The notes: generated from the letters alone by a model not told the origin. A stretch of 64,000 nt of DNA from Schaalia turicensis ACS-279-V-Col4 (GCF_000296505.1 NZ_JH815210.1:186001-250000), one strand, 5' to 3'; shown: positions 17,032 through 27,664, counted from the first letter of the stretch. Numbers and translations: made by a program.

Positions 17032-19404
17032 TCAGTCTTCAGACGGAGCCTGGGTTGCTTCACCCTCGTCCTCACGCTTGCGACGCGTGCGGGTGCGCGG
17101 ACGACGCTCACGACGCTCGGAGCGGTCACGGCGTTCGCGACGCTCGGGGCGACCTTCGGACTCGGAGTTGGAAGCATTGGCAGCTTCAGCGGCTGTAGCT
17201 TCGTCATCAAGGACAGCGTGCAGGGAGAGCTTGCCACGATCGCCGATTTCAGCGATCTCGACCTCAAGCTGCTGGCCAACCTGCAGAACGTCATCGACAG
17301 ACTCGATGCGCTTGCCACCGACCAGGCGACGAACCTGGGAAATGTGGAGCAGGCCATCCTTACCCGGGGTCAGGGAAATGAATGCACCGAACGACGTGGT
17401 CTTGACGACCGTGCCGATGAAGCGTTCGCCGACCTCAGGCATCTGCGGGTTAGCAATCTGGTTGACCATCTGGCGTGCAGCTTCAGCGGCTTCGCCGGCA
17501 GCGGCAGCAATGTAGACGGTGCCGTCATCTTCGATCGTCAGATCTGCGCCGGTATCTTCCTGGATCTGGTTGATCATCTTGCCCTTCGGGCCAATGACCT
17601 CACCGATCTTATCCACGGGAACCTGGACGGTGATGATGCGAGGAGCGTTCGGGCTCATTTCATCAGGGCCGTCAATAGCCTGGTTGATCAGATCAAGGAT
17701 GGTCAGGCGAGCGTCGCGGGCCTGAGCAAGGGCGCCACGCAGGACCTGGGAATCAATACCGTCGAGTTTGGTGTCGAGCTGGAGGGCGGTGATGAAGTCC
17801 TTGGTGCCGGCTACCTTGAAGTCCATGTCGCCGAAGCCGTCTTCGGCACCGAGAATGTCGGTCAGGGTGACAGCCTTCTGAACGCCATCAACTTCACCGG
17901 TCATGAGGCCCATGGCGATACCGGCGACGGGTGCGCGCAACGGGACGCCAGCCTGGAGTAGCGACAGAGTCGATGCGCAGACGGAGCCCATCGAGGACGA
18001 GCCGTTGGAGCCCATGGTCTCGGAGACCTGGCGGATTGCGTAGGGGAACTCTTCGCGCGACGGCAGAACCGGGATCAGAGCGCGCTCTGCAAGGTCACCG
18101 TGGCCGATTTCGCGGCGCTTCGGGGCACCCACTCGGCCGGTTTCACCGGTCGAGAAGGGAGCGAAGTTGTACTGGTGCATGTAGCGCTTCGCGGTGACGG
18201 GGCTCAGGTTGTCGAGCTGCTGTTCCATGCGAAGCATTGCCAGTGTGGTGACGCCCAGGATCTGGGTTTCGCCACGCTGGAAGATGGCGGAACCGTGGAC
18301 GCGAGGCAGAACCTCGACCTCTGCGGAGAGGGAGCGGATCTGGCGCGGGGTACGACCATCCATGCGGATTTCTTCACGCAGCGTGCGCTGACGGATCGTG
18401 TACTTTTCGAGCGAACGGAAGGCTGCCTTCAGTTCCTTCTCAGCGTCTTCATGTTCGAAGCGCGCAAGCAGTGCCTCGAGCATCTCGGCCTTAACAGCAT
18501 CAACGGCTTCGTCGCGTGCCAGCTTGCCTTCGGTCAGGAGCGCCTTGGCAAGCTTGTCGCCAACCCATTCCTCGACTACTGCGTATTCTTCATCGGTGTA
18601 GTCGATGAAGAGCGGGAACTCTGCAGTTTCCTTCGAAGCGGTCTTGGCGACCTCAATCTGGGCCTCGCAGAGGACCTTGATGAAGGGCTTTGCTGCTTCA
18701 AGACCATCGGCAACAACATCTTCGGTCGGAGCAATGGCACCGGCCTGGATGAGTTCCCACTGGTTCTTTCCGCCACCGGCCTCAACCATCATGATTGCGA
18801 CGTCTTCGGTGCCGTCTTCAGCGGTCACGATACGACCGGCAACAACGATGTTGAAGACGGAGCGCTCGAGCTCAGACCAACGCGGGAATGCCACCCACTG
18901 GCCGTCGATCAGAGCAAGACGGGTGCCACCGATCGGGCCGGTGAAGGGCAGACCCGCGATCTGGGTAGACATGGATGCTGCGTTGATTGCCAGAACGTCG
19001 TAAGCGTCATCCGGGTGAACGGTCAGGACAGTCTCGACAACCTGGACCTCGTTGCGCAGGCCCTTGACGAAGCCGGGGCGCAGCGGGCGGTCAATCAGGC
19101 GGGCTGCGAGGATTGCCTCGGTGCCCGCGCGACCTTCGCGACGGAAGAACGATCCGGGGATACGACCCGCAGCGTACGAACGTTCTTCAACGTCGACAGT
19201 CAGCGGGAAGAAGTCGAACTGATCGCGAGGCGACTTGCCGACAGTGGTGGCCGACAGGACGGTGGTCTCGTCGTCCAGGTATGCCAGAGCGGAGCCGGCG
19301 GCCTGCTTGGCAAGGCGACCCGTTTCGAAGCGCACGGTGCGCTTGCCGAAACGGCCGTTATCAATAATCGCCTCTGCGGCGGTGATGTCTGAACCTTCCA
19401 TCAT
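17032..19404 (-). CDS. pnp: Polyribonucleotide nucleotidyltransferase (PNPase)
   Basis: 790-residue phosphorolytic 3'-5' exoribonuclease and polymerase in RNA turnover; in actinobacteria also called GpsI. Two RNase PH domains (first ~1-240; second from [16 protein letters not shown] near 335), a KH domain ([15 protein letters not shown] near 610) and an S1 domain ([14 protein letters not shown] near 680) are in order. The C-terminal tail after ~745 is very basic and repetitive ([20 protein letters not shown]), probably RNA-binding. GGAG sits 7-8 bases before the first of two tandem ATGs. Its 5' region shows an octamer repeat and a hairpin, possible autoregulatory elements. Confidence 0.97.
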   Translation of the reverse strand: MMEGSDITAAEAIIDNGRFGKRTVRFETGRLAKQAAGSALAYLDDETTVLSATTVGKSPRDQFDFFPLTVDVEERSYAAGRIPGSFFRREGRAGTEAILAARLIDRPLRPGFVKGLRNEVQVVETVLTVHPDDAYDVLAINAASMSTQIAGLPFTGPIGGTRLALIDGQWVAFPRWSELERSVFNIVVAGRIVTAEDGTEDVAIMMVEAGGGKNQWELIQAGAIAPTEDVVADGLEAAKPFIKVLCEAQIEVAKTASKETAEFPLFIDYTDEEYAVVEEWVGDKLAKALLTEGKLARDEAVDAVKAEMLEALLARFEHEDAEKELKAAFRSLEKYTIRQRTLREEIRMDGRTPRQIRSLSAEVEVLPRVHGSAIFQRGETQILGVTTLAMLRMEQQLDNLSPVTAKRYMHQYNFAPFSTGETGRVGAPKRREIGHGDLAERALIPVLPSREEFPYAIRQVSETMGSNGSSSMGSVCASTLSLLQAGVPLRAPVAGIAMGLMTGEVDGVQKAVTLTDILGAEDGFGDMDFKVAGTKDFITALQLDTKLDGIDSQVLRGALAQARDARLTILDLINQAIDGPDEMSPNAPRIITVQVPVDKIGEVIGPKGKMINQIQEDTGADLTIEDDGTVYIAAAAGEAAEAARQMVNQIANPQMPEVGERFIGTVVKTTSFGAFISLTPGKDGLLHISQVRRLVGGKRIESVDDVLQVGQQLEVEIAEIGDRGKLSLHAVLDDEATAAEAANASNSESEGRPERRERRDRSERRERRPRTRTRRKREDEGEATQAPSED

Positions 19405-19508
19405 GATGGGGATTCTCCTTTGTGATTCTCAACTGAAGAACTCACGTCACGCTTCGGCCTTCGATCGAAGTCCACGGCGTCGCACCCGACAAACAAGCGG
19501 GGGTCCGT

Positions 19509-19545
19509 GAACCACTGTCGAAAACCGGCGACGCGTTCGTGGTTC
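19509..19545 (-). promoter_or_regulatory. Branched hairpin in pnp 5' leader (candidate)
   Basis: GAACCAC (19509-19515) pairs with GTGGTTC (19539-19545), and the interior can form a second small stem. It lies about 105-140 bases upstream of pnp on the transcribed strand. PNPase mRNAs in other bacteria are autoregulated through leader hairpins; assignment here is speculative. Confidence 0.3.
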
Positions 19546-19554
19546 TTTCCTATT

Positions 19555-19575
19555 GGGTGTGTGGGTGTGTGGGTG
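19555..19575. repeat. Octamer tandem repeat GGGTGTGT x2.6
   Basis: Two full copies of GGGTGTGT and a partial third in the rpsO-pnp intergenic region. On the pnp sense strand it is an unstructured CA-rich stretch. Such short repeats can slip and vary in number. Confidence 0.7.
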
Positions 19576-19595
19576 AAAACGCCACACGTAGTGAA

Positions 19596-19625
19596 CCGGC
19601 CCGGTCCCATACGGGATCGGGCCGG
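19596..19625 (-). terminator. Terminator hairpin after rpsO
   Basis: A 13-bp GC-rich stem (CCGGCCCGGTCCC / GGGATCGGGCCGG, one G-U type mismatch) with loop ATAC begins 8 bases past the rpsO stop. No T tract. Confidence 0.8.
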
Positions 19626-19632
19626 CACAAGT

Positions 19633-19902
19633 TCAGCGACGCAGGCCGAGACGCTCGATGAGCGAACGGTAGCGTTCGATGTCGACCGAAGCCAAGTAGC
19701 CAAGGAGGCGACGACGACGACCAACGAGCAGCAAAAGGCCACGACGTGAGTGGTGATCGTGCGTGTGGTACTTGAAGTGCTCGGTCAGATCCTTGATGCG
19801 CTGGGTCAGCAGTGCAATCTGAACCTCGGGGGAACCGGTGTCGCCCTCGTGGGTCGCGTACTCGGCGATGATCTGGTCTTTAACGTCCTTGCTCAGCGGC
19901 AC
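19633..19902 (-). CDS. rpsO: 30S ribosomal protein S15
   Basis: 89 residues, the normal length. Primary 16S-binding protein of the small-subunit platform. Family landmarks: [18 protein letters not shown] at ~18-35 and the C-terminal [17 protein letters not shown]. It starts with GTG preceded by AAAGGAG. The 5' leader carries a perfect 9-bp hairpin (19935-19957), a candidate for the autogenous control known for S15. It lies between ribF and pnp, the standard order. Confidence 0.98.
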   Translation of the reverse strand: MPLSKDVKDQIIAEYATHEGDTGSPEVQIALLTQRIKDLTEHFKYHTHDHHSRRGLLLLVGRRRRLLGYLASVDIERYRSLIERLGLRR

Positions 19903-19934
19903 AGGCGTCTCCTTTGCTTCATTCGTTGCGCGGA

Positions 19935-19957
19935 GCTGTAAAGCTTTCCTTTACAGC
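19935..19957 (-). promoter_or_regulatory. Hairpin in rpsO leader (candidate S15 autoregulatory element)
   Basis: GCTGTAAAG / CTTTACAGC, a perfect 9-bp stem with loop of five bases, 33 bases upstream of the rpsO start on the transcribed strand. S15 represses its own mRNA through varied leader structures in several bacteria. Whether this one binds S15 is not shown. Confidence 0.4.
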
Positions 19958-20078
19958 ATCGGATCCGCGGCCGTTTGACGGCTTTTCAAGGTTAGCATGA
20001 TGCGGGCTTTTCCCCGTATCTACGTGGGCAGACTCACCTTGTGAAAGGACAATCACACCCGAGGGAAACCCGTTGCTT

Positions 20079-21068
20079 TCAGACGGCGGTCACCGAATCG
20101 GGATCCACGCGATTCGCCACGGCGATTCCGAGCACGGACGCGGTCTTCAGCAGGTCATTATCCATCTGGAAAAGTAGTTCATCGAGAGAATCGAAGGTCA
20201 TCATTTCGCGAATGCGTGACACGAAGGTGACCGCGATTTTCTCGCCGTAGAGGTTCAGGTCGGATCGCCCCAGCACGTGAGCTTCAACAGTGCGCTCTAC
20301 CCCATCGAACTGTGGGTTCGTTCCCACCGAGATCGCTGCGGGCAAGAATTCTGCGGACTGCGTTCCCGGAACGGTACGCACAACCCAGCCGGCATACACG
20401 CCATCAGCAGGCACAACGCCTTCAATTCCGCCCCGCAAATTGGCGGTCGGAAATCCCAGAGAACGGCCTCGTTTAAAACCGTGTTCGACCGTGCCACGGA
20501 TTCGGTGCAAATGCCCCAAAACCCGGGCAGCGCCAGCGACATCGCCTTCAGTGAGCAGTTCACGCACCCACGATGAGGACCAGCGACGCCCTTCGGGAGC
20601 CTGAATATCGGTGACCATCACAACATCAAAACCGTAGGTGCGTCCCAGCGCCCGAAGCGTATCGATTGTGCCTAAGTTGTGGGCACCAAAACGGAAGTCT
20701 TCACCGACAACAACTTCAACCGCACCCAAGCGGTCAACGAGGAACTCGGTGACGAAATCTTCGGGTTCCAGCGTGTACACGCTTTGGTCATAGTGCTCCA
20801 CAAGTGTCGCATCCAGTCCGCACGAGGCCATGGCATCAAGTCGATCCCGCAACGGCGAAATCAGCTGGAGGTTTACTTCCGGGCGATGCACCTGGGTCGG
20901 ATGCGGGTCGAAAGTAATCGCCACGGCATCCACACCGCGTTTGCGTGCGCGCTCAACGCACGAGGCAACGACTCGGCGGTGCCCATTGTGCATACCGTCA
21001 AAGTTACCGATGGTGACCACCGACTTTTCGTCGCCGGGAATCTCAGACAGGTCGGTCCAGACCTTCAT
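20079..21068 (-). CDS. ribF: Bifunctional riboflavin kinase / FAD synthetase
   Basis: 329 residues. The N-terminal FMN adenylyltransferase domain carries the nucleotidyltransferase motif GNFDGMHNGH at ~22-31; the C-terminal riboflavin kinase domain begins near GTVEHGFKRGRSLGFPTANL (~185-205). It converts riboflavin to FMN and FAD. The ATG overlaps the truB stop as ATGA, giving coupled translation. Normal length for the family. Confidence 0.95.
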   Translation of the reverse strand: MKVWTDLSEIPGDEKSVVTIGNFDGMHNGHRRVVASCVERARKRGVDAVAITFDPHPTQVHRPEVNLQLISPLRDRLDAMASCGLDATLVEHYDQSVYTLEPEDFVTEFLVDRLGAVEVVVGEDFRFGAHNLGTIDTLRALGRTYGFDVVMVTDIQAPEGRRWSSSWVRELLTEGDVAGAARVLGHLHRIRGTVEHGFKRGRSLGFPTANLRGGIEGVVPADGVYAGWVVRTVPGTQSAEFLPAAISVGTNPQFDGVERTVEAHVLGRSDLNLYGEKIAVTFVSRIREMMTFDSLDELLFQMDNDLLKTASVLGIAVANRVDPDSVTAV

Positions 21069-22093
21069 TGTGTTTCTCCAGAAAATACGTTGAGAGTCTT
21101 CAAAGAATGATTCTTAATGGCCAGCACCCCACAGAGCACTCCAGATGTATTGCATGCTGCAATGACATCGCCGGGGTTCCCTAATGCCATGACTTCCTGC
21201 GCGTCACGCGTCGGTGCCTGACCATGGGAGAAACGCTGTTCTTCTTCCGCGCTCAGAACAATGGAGGGGAACAACGAGGTCGCGGCCTCGGCAATCGGAA
21301 TCAGGCCGGGAGACGGCAACGAGGGCGCGCCTGGCGAAAACTCCCCTCGCGCTTCAGTTTCCGCTTGCAGATCAGCCAGCTGGTGGGCGCCCGAAAGGGT
21401 GAACGAGGCAACACGCGTACGACGCAACGCCGTCAGGTGTGCGCCGCACCCCAGCATCTGCCCGAGGTCGCGGGCGAGGGAACGAATATACGTGCCAGAC
21501 GAGCAATCGACGTGAACGTCAACATCAACGACACTGACTGGAATAGCCGTCATTTCAGCCGAATCATCATCTGTAGCAATCGCATACTCCGCCATTTGAA
21601 TGCGCGGATCGCCCAGTCGTTCGAAGGCGTGGATTGTAATCGGACGCGCTTTCAGTTCAACAGAGCGGCCTTCACGTGCTAACGCGTAGGCTCGCTTACC
21701 ATCGACCTTGATCGCCGAGACCGTTGCAGGAACCTGCATGATCTCACCGCGCAGGCTTGCCATTGCAGATTCGAGCGCTTCTCGGTCCAGCTGTTCGCAT
21801 CCGGCAATCGAAATCGGCTGGCCTTGCGCATCATCCGTGGTCATTGCAACGCCGAAACGAATCGTCGCATCATAAGCCTTCGATCCGGCGGTAATGTAGG
21901 TCAGCAGTCGCGTTGCTTGACCGATGCCGATGACCAAAACGCCGGTCGCCATCGGATCAAGGGTTCCTCCGTGGCCGACCTTACGAGTATGCGCCACGCG
22001 TCGCATCTTCGACACGACATCGTGGCTGGTCATCCCAGCTGGCTTATCGATAATAACGATGCCTGGGATGGAAGTGTCAGGCTTTTTCGCCAT
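21065..22093 (-). CDS. truB: tRNA pseudouridine(55) synthase
   Basis: 342 residues from the ATG at 22093, one base after the rbfA stop. It makes pseudouridine 55 in the T-loop of tRNAs. The catalytic Asp is in GHGGTLDPMATGVL near residue 45; the N-terminal GIVIIDKPAGMTSHDVV motif and the YAYALARxG-like segment (KRAYALAREG) are present. A C-terminal domain beyond ~250 is actinobacterial-type. A longer in-frame extension to 22300 is rbfA read in another frame and is rejected. Confidence 0.95.
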   Translation of the reverse strand: MAKKPDTSIPGIVIIDKPAGMTSHDVVSKMRRVAHTRKVGHGGTLDPMATGVLVIGIGQATRLLTYITAGSKAYDATIRFGVAMTTDDAQGQPISIAGCEQLDREALESAMASLRGEIMQVPATVSAIKVDGKRAYALAREGRSVELKARPITIHAFERLGDPRIQMAEYAIATDDDSAEMTAIPVSVVDVDVHVDCSSGTYIRSLARDLGQMLGCGAHLTALRRTRVASFTLSGAHQLADLQAETEARGEFSPGAPSLPSPGLIPIAEAATSLFPSIVLSAEEEQRFSHGQAPTRDAQEVMALGNPGDVIAACNTSGVLCGVLAIKNHSLKTLNVFSGETQ

Positions 22094-22094
22094 C

Positions 22095-22571
22095 TCAGGC
22101 GAGGTCCTGCTCATTTTCGTCGAAGCCGTCGGCTTCCTCGCTACCTTCATCGTCATCGTCGCGACGGTAGGGATCTGCATCTCCAGCGTAGGTAGCCCCG
22201 ATCGACGAGGCCGCGATCTCTTCATCGCGCTTCTTCGCTGCTGCCAGCGCGTCTTCGAGAGCTGCCGCAGACTCGGGCAGGCCATCCAGGATGAATTCAA
22301 GGGTCGGGGTCAGGCGAATGCCTAGAGCCTTACCCACTTCGGAGCGAATAATGCCCTTTGCAGATTCGAATGCGCGACCGGCGCCTGCGCGGTCAGCATT
22401 ATCGCCGAGGACTGTGTAGAAGATCGAAGCATGCTGAAGGTCGCCGGTCACTCGCACGTCGGTGATCGTGACGAAGCTGAGACGTGGATCCTTGATTCGA
22501 CGGCCGAGCATACGCGCGACGGTCTGGTGAATACGGTCTTGAACTTTGCGCTGGCGTGCTTCGTCTGCCAT
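22095..22571 (-). CDS. rbfA: 30S ribosome-binding factor A
   Basis: 158 residues. The KH-like domain occupies the first ~110 residues: [48 protein letters not shown] and the helix ending [11 protein letters not shown]. It assists 16S rRNA 5'-end maturation and cold adaptation. The C-terminal ~40 residues are strongly acidic and unconserved. GGGGAG precedes the ATG. It heads the rbfA-truB-ribF cluster, separated from infB by a terminator. Confidence 0.94.
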   Translation of the reverse strand: MADEARQRKVQDRIHQTVARMLGRRIKDPRLSFVTITDVRVTGDLQHASIFYTVLGDNADRAGAGRAFESAKGIIRSEVGKALGIRLTPTLEFILDGLPESAAALEDALAAAKKRDEEIAASSIGATYAGDADPYRRDDDDEGSEEADGFDENEQDLA

Positions 22572-22742
22572 GGCACTCCCCTTTTTTCTTCTGTCACCCG
22601 TTCAGTGGCTCATGATTTCAGTCGAACTGGCGTACTTGCTGGTATCCCATCGTAGAGGCTCTACCCCTCATCGGCTGAATGCTGGTGGATACCTCACGTT
22701 CAACGCACCTCTCCAAACGCGTTAGCTGCTTGGAACACACAG

Positions 22743-22775
22743 GTCGGGTGGAAACGAAACTCGCTTCCACCCGAC
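22743..22775 (-). terminator. Terminator hairpin after infB
   Basis: A perfect 11-bp inverted repeat GTCGGGTGGAA / TTCCACCCGAC with an 11-base loop, 35 bases past the infB stop. The rest of the 238-base infB-rbfA gap shows no gene and should hold the rbfA promoter, which I could not place confidently. Confidence 0.8.
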
Positions 22776-22809
22776 ACTACGTATGTCCTACAAGCGGACC
22801 ATCACGGCC

Positions 22810-25623
22810 TCAGTCACGCGGCTTTTCGCGCATTTCCCAGGTTTCGATGATGTCGCCTTCGGCGATGTCCTTGTAGCCCAGCGTGATACCACATTCGTAG
22901 CCTTCGCGGACCTCGGTGACATCGTCCTTCTCGCGACGTAGCGACGCGATTTCGAGGTTGTCCGCGACAACCACGCCGTCGCGAACCAAACGAGCCTTGG
23001 TTCCACGCTTGATCGTGCCAGAGCGGATGATCGAACCTGCGATGTTGCCGAACTTGCCGGAGCGGAAGACCTGACGGATCTCTGCGCTACCGAGTGCGAC
23101 CTCTTCGTAGATCGGCTTGAGCATGCCCTTAAGAGCGGCCTCAATGTCGTCGATCGCCGAGTAGATGACGTTGTAGTACTTGATCTCGACGCCTTCGGAG
23201 TCGGCCAGTTCTGCCACGCGTTCTGCGGGGCGAACGTTGAAGCCGATGATGACGGCGTTGTCGACCGTTGCCAGGTTGACGTCGTTCTGCGTGATTGCAC
23301 CAACACCGCGGTGGATGATGCGCAGTGCGACCTCTTCGCCCACATCGATGCTGAGGAGTGAATCTTCCAGGGCCTCGACGGCACCGGAAACGTCGCCCTT
23401 GATGATGAGGTTGAGAGTATCGACCTCGCCTTCCTTGAGGACCTTATCGAAGTCTTCAAGGGAGACACGCTTACGGCGCTTGGCAAGCATTGCCTGACGT
23501 TCTGCTGCCTCACGCTTGCCAGCAATCTGGCGAGCAGTACGGTCATCGGAGGCAACCAAGAAGGAGTCGCCTGCACGCGGAACGGAGGTCAGACCAAGGA
23601 CAGCAACCGGACGCGACGGACCGGCTTCAGAAACGTCATCCCCCGTGTCATCAAACATGGCGCGGACGCGACCGTAGGAGGAACCGACGACCAGTGCGTC
23701 ACCGATGCGCAGGGTGCCACGCTGAACCAGCATGGTTGCAACGGCGCCACGACCCTTATCGAGGTTCGCTTCAATGGCAACGCCACGTGCTGCGGTATTG
23801 GGGTTAGCTTCCAGGGTCAGAGCAGCGTCTGCGGTCAACAGAACCGCTTCGAGCAGTTCGCGGATACCGGTACGCTGCTTTGCCGAGATGTCGACGAACA
23901 TGATGTCGCCACCGTATTCCTCGGCAACCAGACCGTATTCGGTCAGCTGGCCACGGATCTTGTCCGGGCTTGCGCCTTCCTTATCGACCTTGTTGACCGC
24001 GACAACGATCGGAACGTTTGCTGCCTGAGCGTGGTTGATTGCTTCAACCGTCTGTGGCATGACTCCGTCGTCGGCTGCGACAACCAGGATCGCGATGTCA
24101 GTGACCTGAGCACCGCGGGCACGCATAGCGGTGAATGCTTCGTGACCGGGGGTATCAATGAACGTGATCGGACGCTTGCGACCTTCATGTTCAACGTTGA
24201 CCTGGTAGGCGCCGATGTGCTGCGTGATGCCACCGTGCTCGGTATCGACCACATCGGTGTGACGGATCGCGTCAAGCAGCTTGGTCTTGCCGTGGTCGAC
24301 GTGACCCATGACGGTGACGACCGGCGGACGAGGCATGAGGTTTTCGACGTCGTCGAGTTCTTCGGCCTCGAGGTCGATATCGAAGGACTCCAGTAGTTCG
24401 CGGTCTTCTTCTTCGGGAGAAACGACCTTAACGTCGTAACCGAGTTCTGCACCGAGTGTTTCAAAGGTGTCCTGGTCGAGCGACTGGGTTGCGGTTGCCA
24501 TTTCACCAAGGTGGAACAGAACGGTGACCAGTGCTGCGGGATTGACCTCGATCTTCTCGGCGAAGTCTGCGAGGGATGCACCCTGGCGGATACGGATAAC
24601 CTTGCCGTTTCCGCGAGGAATCTGAACGCCACCAATGACGGGTGCATTCTGCTGTTCGAACTCTTGACGTTTTGCGCGCTTCGACTTGCGTCCGCGCTGA
24701 TTGCGACCGCCTCCGCGACCGAATGCGCCCGGAGTTGAGCCGCGTCCACCACGTCCACCACCGCGGGGAGCACCTCCGAAACCGCCACCGGCGTTTGCGC
24801 CGGGACCGCCCGCAGAGCGACCACCAGCGGGACGTGCGCCACCACGACCACGGCCACCACCGTTACGTGCGGGGCGATCATTTGCGGGGGCGGCGCCGGA
24901 AGCGTTGCGAGCAAAGTTTGCTTGTCCTGGCATCATGCCGGGGTTCGGGCGATTGGCACCACCGGAACGGTTACCACTCGGACGAGGGCTACCGGAACGG
25001 TTGGAATTGCCACGTGTCGGGCGATCATTGCCACCCTGCGGACGGCTGCCACCGGGGCGCGGGCCCGGACGAGGACCGGGTCGCGGGCCACCGGTACCAC
25101 CCGGCCGAGGCATGCCCTGGCTGGACGCATACGGGTTGTTACCCGGACGTGGGCCACCCGAACGAGGGCCGGGACGAGGTGCAGAAGGACGTGGCGCGCT
25201 AGCGTCGTCCTTGCTTTCAGCTTTTTGCTTGCCTGCCGGTTTGGGGCCTGCCGGCTTGGGGGCTGCAGGCTTGGGAGCACCCGGCTTGGGGGCCGAGGTC
25301 TTCTCAGCGCTCTTTGTTGCCTTCGGTGAGGCAGGCTTCGGAGCGGAAGATTGCGAAGAAGAAGCCTTCGATGCCACAGTCTTCTTTTCGGCAGTCTTCT
25401 TTTCGGCGGGCTTCTTTTCGCTCTTGGTAGCGGTCTTCTTCGTTGAAGGGGCTTCAGCCGGGCCCTTCGATCCGTAGTGCTCGCGCACGGAACGCACAAC
25501 TGGCGATTCCAATGCTGAGCTTGAGGCTTTGACGAACTCACCGTGGTCGTTGAGGTACGTCAAAAGTTCCTTGCTGGTGATTCCGAGCTCTTTGGCGAGC
25601 TCGTGGACACGCAACTTTGCCAC
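22810..25623 (-). CDS. infB: Translation initiation factor IF-2
   Basis: 937-residue GTPase that delivers fMet-tRNA to the 30S subunit. Residues 1-50 hold the IF2_N helix region ([20 protein letters not shown]); ~65-330 is a long low-complexity linker, first Lys/Ala/Ser-rich, then Pro/Gly/Arg-rich; a second IF2_N-like piece follows near 345; the G domain has GHVDHGKT near 445 and NKVD near 550; domains II-IV complete the protein. Start is GTG with GGAGAAAA upstream. The G/R/P-rich linker produces a long open antisense frame that is not a gene. Confidence 0.97.
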   Translation of the reverse strand: MAKLRVHELAKELGITSKELLTYLNDHGEFVKASSSALESPVVRSVREHYGSKGPAEAPSTKKTATKSEKKPAEKKTAEKKTVASKASSSQSSAPKPASPKATKSAEKTSAPKPGAPKPAAPKPAGPKPAGKQKAESKDDASAPRPSAPRPGPRSGGPRPGNNPYASSQGMPRPGGTGGPRPGPRPGPRPGGSRPQGGNDRPTRGNSNRSGSPRPSGNRSGGANRPNPGMMPGQANFARNASGAAPANDRPARNGGGRGRGGARPAGGRSAGGPGANAGGGFGGAPRGGGRGGRGSTPGAFGRGGGRNQRGRKSKRAKRQEFEQQNAPVIGGVQIPRGNGKVIRIRQGASLADFAEKIEVNPAALVTVLFHLGEMATATQSLDQDTFETLGAELGYDVKVVSPEEEDRELLESFDIDLEAEELDDVENLMPRPPVVTVMGHVDHGKTKLLDAIRHTDVVDTEHGGITQHIGAYQVNVEHEGRKRPITFIDTPGHEAFTAMRARGAQVTDIAILVVAADDGVMPQTVEAINHAQAANVPIVVAVNKVDKEGASPDKIRGQLTEYGLVAEEYGGDIMFVDISAKQRTGIRELLEAVLLTADAALTLEANPNTAARGVAIEANLDKGRGAVATMLVQRGTLRIGDALVVGSSYGRVRAMFDDTGDDVSEAGPSRPVAVLGLTSVPRAGDSFLVASDDRTARQIAGKREAAERQAMLAKRRKRVSLEDFDKVLKEGEVDTLNLIIKGDVSGAVEALEDSLLSIDVGEEVALRIIHRGVGAITQNDVNLATVDNAVIIGFNVRPAERVAELADSEGVEIKYYNVIYSAIDDIEAALKGMLKPIYEEVALGSAEIRQVFRSGKFGNIAGSIIRSGTIKRGTKARLVRDGVVVADNLEIASLRREKDDVTEVREGYECGITLGYKDIAEGDIIETWEMREKPRD

Positions 25624-25730
25624 TTTTCTCCTGTCCGGAAGCGCCTCCGGACGGAGACGCGTTACTTGTATTGCTGGCAGCTCATCGCTGGGTACTCATC
25701 GGGTGCCCATCGGCTTCCAACCCGCTTTCA

Positions 25731-26006
25731 TTACTCGACGAGAGCACTGTGTGCTCGTGATGAGGCAACCTGGCCAAGCTGGTCCCACATGTGGGCGTCA
25801 ATGTCGCCCTCGCATGAGAGTGCGCGTTGAAATGCCCGACGCTTGCGGGCGGTTTCGATACACGTTGGATCCGGGTGAATCCACGCACCTCGACCGGGTT
25901 GCGCGCTTGTGGGGTCTACGGTGCACACCCCATTTTTCGAAACAACAACGCGAATTAGATCCGCGCGTAACGCTCGACGTGAACATCCCACACACGTACG
26001 CACCAT
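25731..26006 (-). CDS. YlxR family RNA-binding protein (DUF448)
   Basis: 91 residues from the ATG at 26006 (AAGG upstream); a GTG at 26054 would add 16. The signature RTCVGCSRRALRADLIRVV at ~3-21 and the GRGAWIHPDPTCIETARKRRAFQRAL stretch (here split for brevity: GRGAWIHPD, ARKRRAFQRAL) define the YlxR/DUF448 fold. These small proteins lie between nusA and infB in most Gram-positives and are thought to bind RNA or influence RNase P and transcription; function is not settled. Confidence 0.9.
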   Translation of the reverse strand: MVRTCVGCSRRALRADLIRVVVSKNGVCTVDPTSAQPGRGAWIHPDPTCIETARKRRAFQRALSCEGDIDAHMWDQLGQVASSRAHSALVE

Positions 26007-26078
26007 TACCGCGCCTTGTGGCACGGTAATCTGGTTCAGCGCAGGATGCGACACATGATCAGTTTAATCGAGCTGGGC

Positions 26079-27134
26079 TTATTCCTCGTCGTCCACGCAT
26101 GAGCGACTGGTCACGTCATCAGGCATTGAGGTGCGCGAAACGTCTGCTTCTTCACCGTTTTCCGTATCAGAATGAATGTCGATATGGAATTCGGTCAGAC
26201 GCGCGGCTAGGCGAGCATTCTGGCCTTCCTTACCGATCGCCAGCGATAGCTGGAAGTCCGGGACGATCGCGGTTGCGGTGCGATTGTCGATCGAGTGAAC
26301 GACAACGCGGGCAACGCGTGCAGGCGACAGAGCGTTTGCGACGTAGCGTGCCGGATCTGCCGACCAGTCGACAATATCGATCTTTTCGCCACCGAGTTCG
26401 TTCATGACCGCGCGCACACGTGCACCCATCGGACCGATGCATGCGCCCTTGGCGTTAATGCCGTCACGAGTCGGTGCAACGGCGATCTTCGTACGGTGTC
26501 CGGCTTCGCGTGCGATCGACTTGATCTTGACCAAGCCCTGCTGAATTTCGGGGACCTCGCGCTCGAAGAGACCGGAAACGAGGCCCGGGTGAGTGCGCGA
26601 AAGCGTGATGCGTGCGCCTTTTTCGGTGCGTTCAACGTTGACGACGAACGCGCGAATGCGGTCTCCGTGACGGTAGGTTTCGCCGGGAGCCTTTTCCGAG
26701 TCGGGAAGAACTGCTTCGAAGTCATCGCCGACCTTGACGATGGTGATGCGCCCGTCGCGCGACTGGTCAACGACGCCGGTGACGACCTGTCCCTTCTGGG
26801 AAGCAAAGTCGCCGAGAACCTTCTGATCGTCTGCATCACGCAGGCGCGCAATGATGATCGAACGAGCGGTCGTCTGGGCGATACGACCGAAGTTCTTCGG
26901 GGTGTCGTCGAATTCGCCGATCGGGTTGCCCTCTTCGTCTTCTTCGGTGGCGATCACTGCGACGCTACCGGTCTTCTTATCGATTTCGATTCGAGCCTGA
27001 GAGATGGCGCCGGGAAGATTGTGGTAGGCCTTGAGAAGGGCTTCTTCAATGGCATCGACGAGCCGGTCTAGGGACACGCCCTTTTCCTGCTCGACCATGC
27101 GCAGTGCTGTCATATCGATTTCCATGCGTCTCAT
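26079..27134 (-). CDS. nusA: Transcription termination/antitermination factor NusA
   Basis: 351 residues, the short actinobacterial form without the C-terminal acidic repeats of E. coli. N-terminal RNAP-binding domain (1-~130), an S1 domain (KGQVVTGVVDQSRDGRITIV near 135), and two KH domains, including IGPMGARVRAVMNELGGEKIDIV near 240 (cited in part) and LAIGKEGQNARLAARLT near 310. It modulates pausing and termination. The first ATG overlaps the rimP stop; a second in-frame ATG three codons on is possible. Confidence 0.96.
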   Translation of the reverse strand: MRRMEIDMTALRMVEQEKGVSLDRLVDAIEEALLKAYHNLPGAISQARIEIDKKTGSVAVIATEEDEEGNPIGEFDDTPKNFGRIAQTTARSIIIARLRDADDQKVLGDFASQKGQVVTGVVDQSRDGRITIVKVGDDFEAVLPDSEKAPGETYRHGDRIRAFVVNVERTEKGARITLSRTHPGLVSGLFEREVPEIQQGLVKIKSIAREAGHRTKIAVAPTRDGINAKGACIGPMGARVRAVMNELGGEKIDIVDWSADPARYVANALSPARVARVVVHSIDNRTATAIVPDFQLSLAIGKEGQNARLAARLTEFHIDIHSDTENGEEADVSRTSMPDDVTSRSCVDDEE

Positions 27135-27607
27135 TCCTCCGAACCGAATTCGACGCGCGGACGCGCCTTCTTAACCTGGGTGTATTCAATGGTAGTAGGC
27201 GTTCCATCGACGTTCAGCACAGCATGGAAATCAGTGGCGGATTCGACACGTCCGACCAGCTTCGTAGCGTCTTTGAGTTTGACGGCAACAAGGCGCCCAA
27301 TTTGGCGCCCCCAATGACGAGGGGTGACCAGTTCACGCTCAGCTCCCGGTGTTGACACCTCAAGGAAGTATTCGCCATCGACGGGATCGACTTCATCCAT
27401 AATCGGGCTGACTGCACGTGACATATCGGCAAGAGCTTCCGAATCGACGCTGGCGCCGGGCTCGATTGCTTCGACGATCACTCTAACAATCTGCATTCCG
27501 GATTCTTTGACTCCAATAACGGAATCGAGTTCGAGTCCGAACCCTGAAGCGATAGGCGCTAAGCGTTCTTCAAGCGCCTCAAAGTGATGTTGTGGCTTCG
27601 CCACCAT
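27131..27607 (-). CDS. rimP: Ribosome maturation factor RimP
   Basis: 158-residue 30S-assembly factor. Recognisable parts are VRVIVEAIEPGASVDSEALA (~38-57), the SRAVSPIMDEVDPVDGEYFL stretch and VSTPGAERELVTPRHW, the family's most conserved segment. It heads rimP-nusA-ylxR-infB, the standard order. GGAGG lies very close to the ATG at 27607, so the GTG at 27604 could also be used. Confidence 0.93.
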   Translation of the reverse strand: MVAKPQHHFEALEERLAPIASGFGLELDSVIGVKESGMQIVRVIVEAIEPGASVDSEALADMSRAVSPIMDEVDPVDGEYFLEVSTPGAERELVTPRHWGRQIGRLVAVKLKDATKLVGRVESATDFHAVLNVDGTPTTIEYTQVKKARPRVEFGSEE

Positions 27608-27664
27608 TCCTCCTACGTGTCCAACACGGCATTAGCTCCCCATCGTACCCGCCTTGAAACATGA

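Noticed and set aside
16993..17961. 322-codon plus-strand frame opposite the 3' half of pnp
   Set aside because: Shadow of the KH/S1 region and basic tail of PNPase.
18100..19392. 430-codon open frame on the plus strand inside pnp
   Set aside because: Antisense to a fully conserved gene; its reading is the complement of GC-rich pnp codons and shows no domain.
24701..25477. 258-codon Pro/Arg/Gly-rich frame opposite infB
   Set aside because: Mirror of the low-complexity linker of IF-2; composition only.
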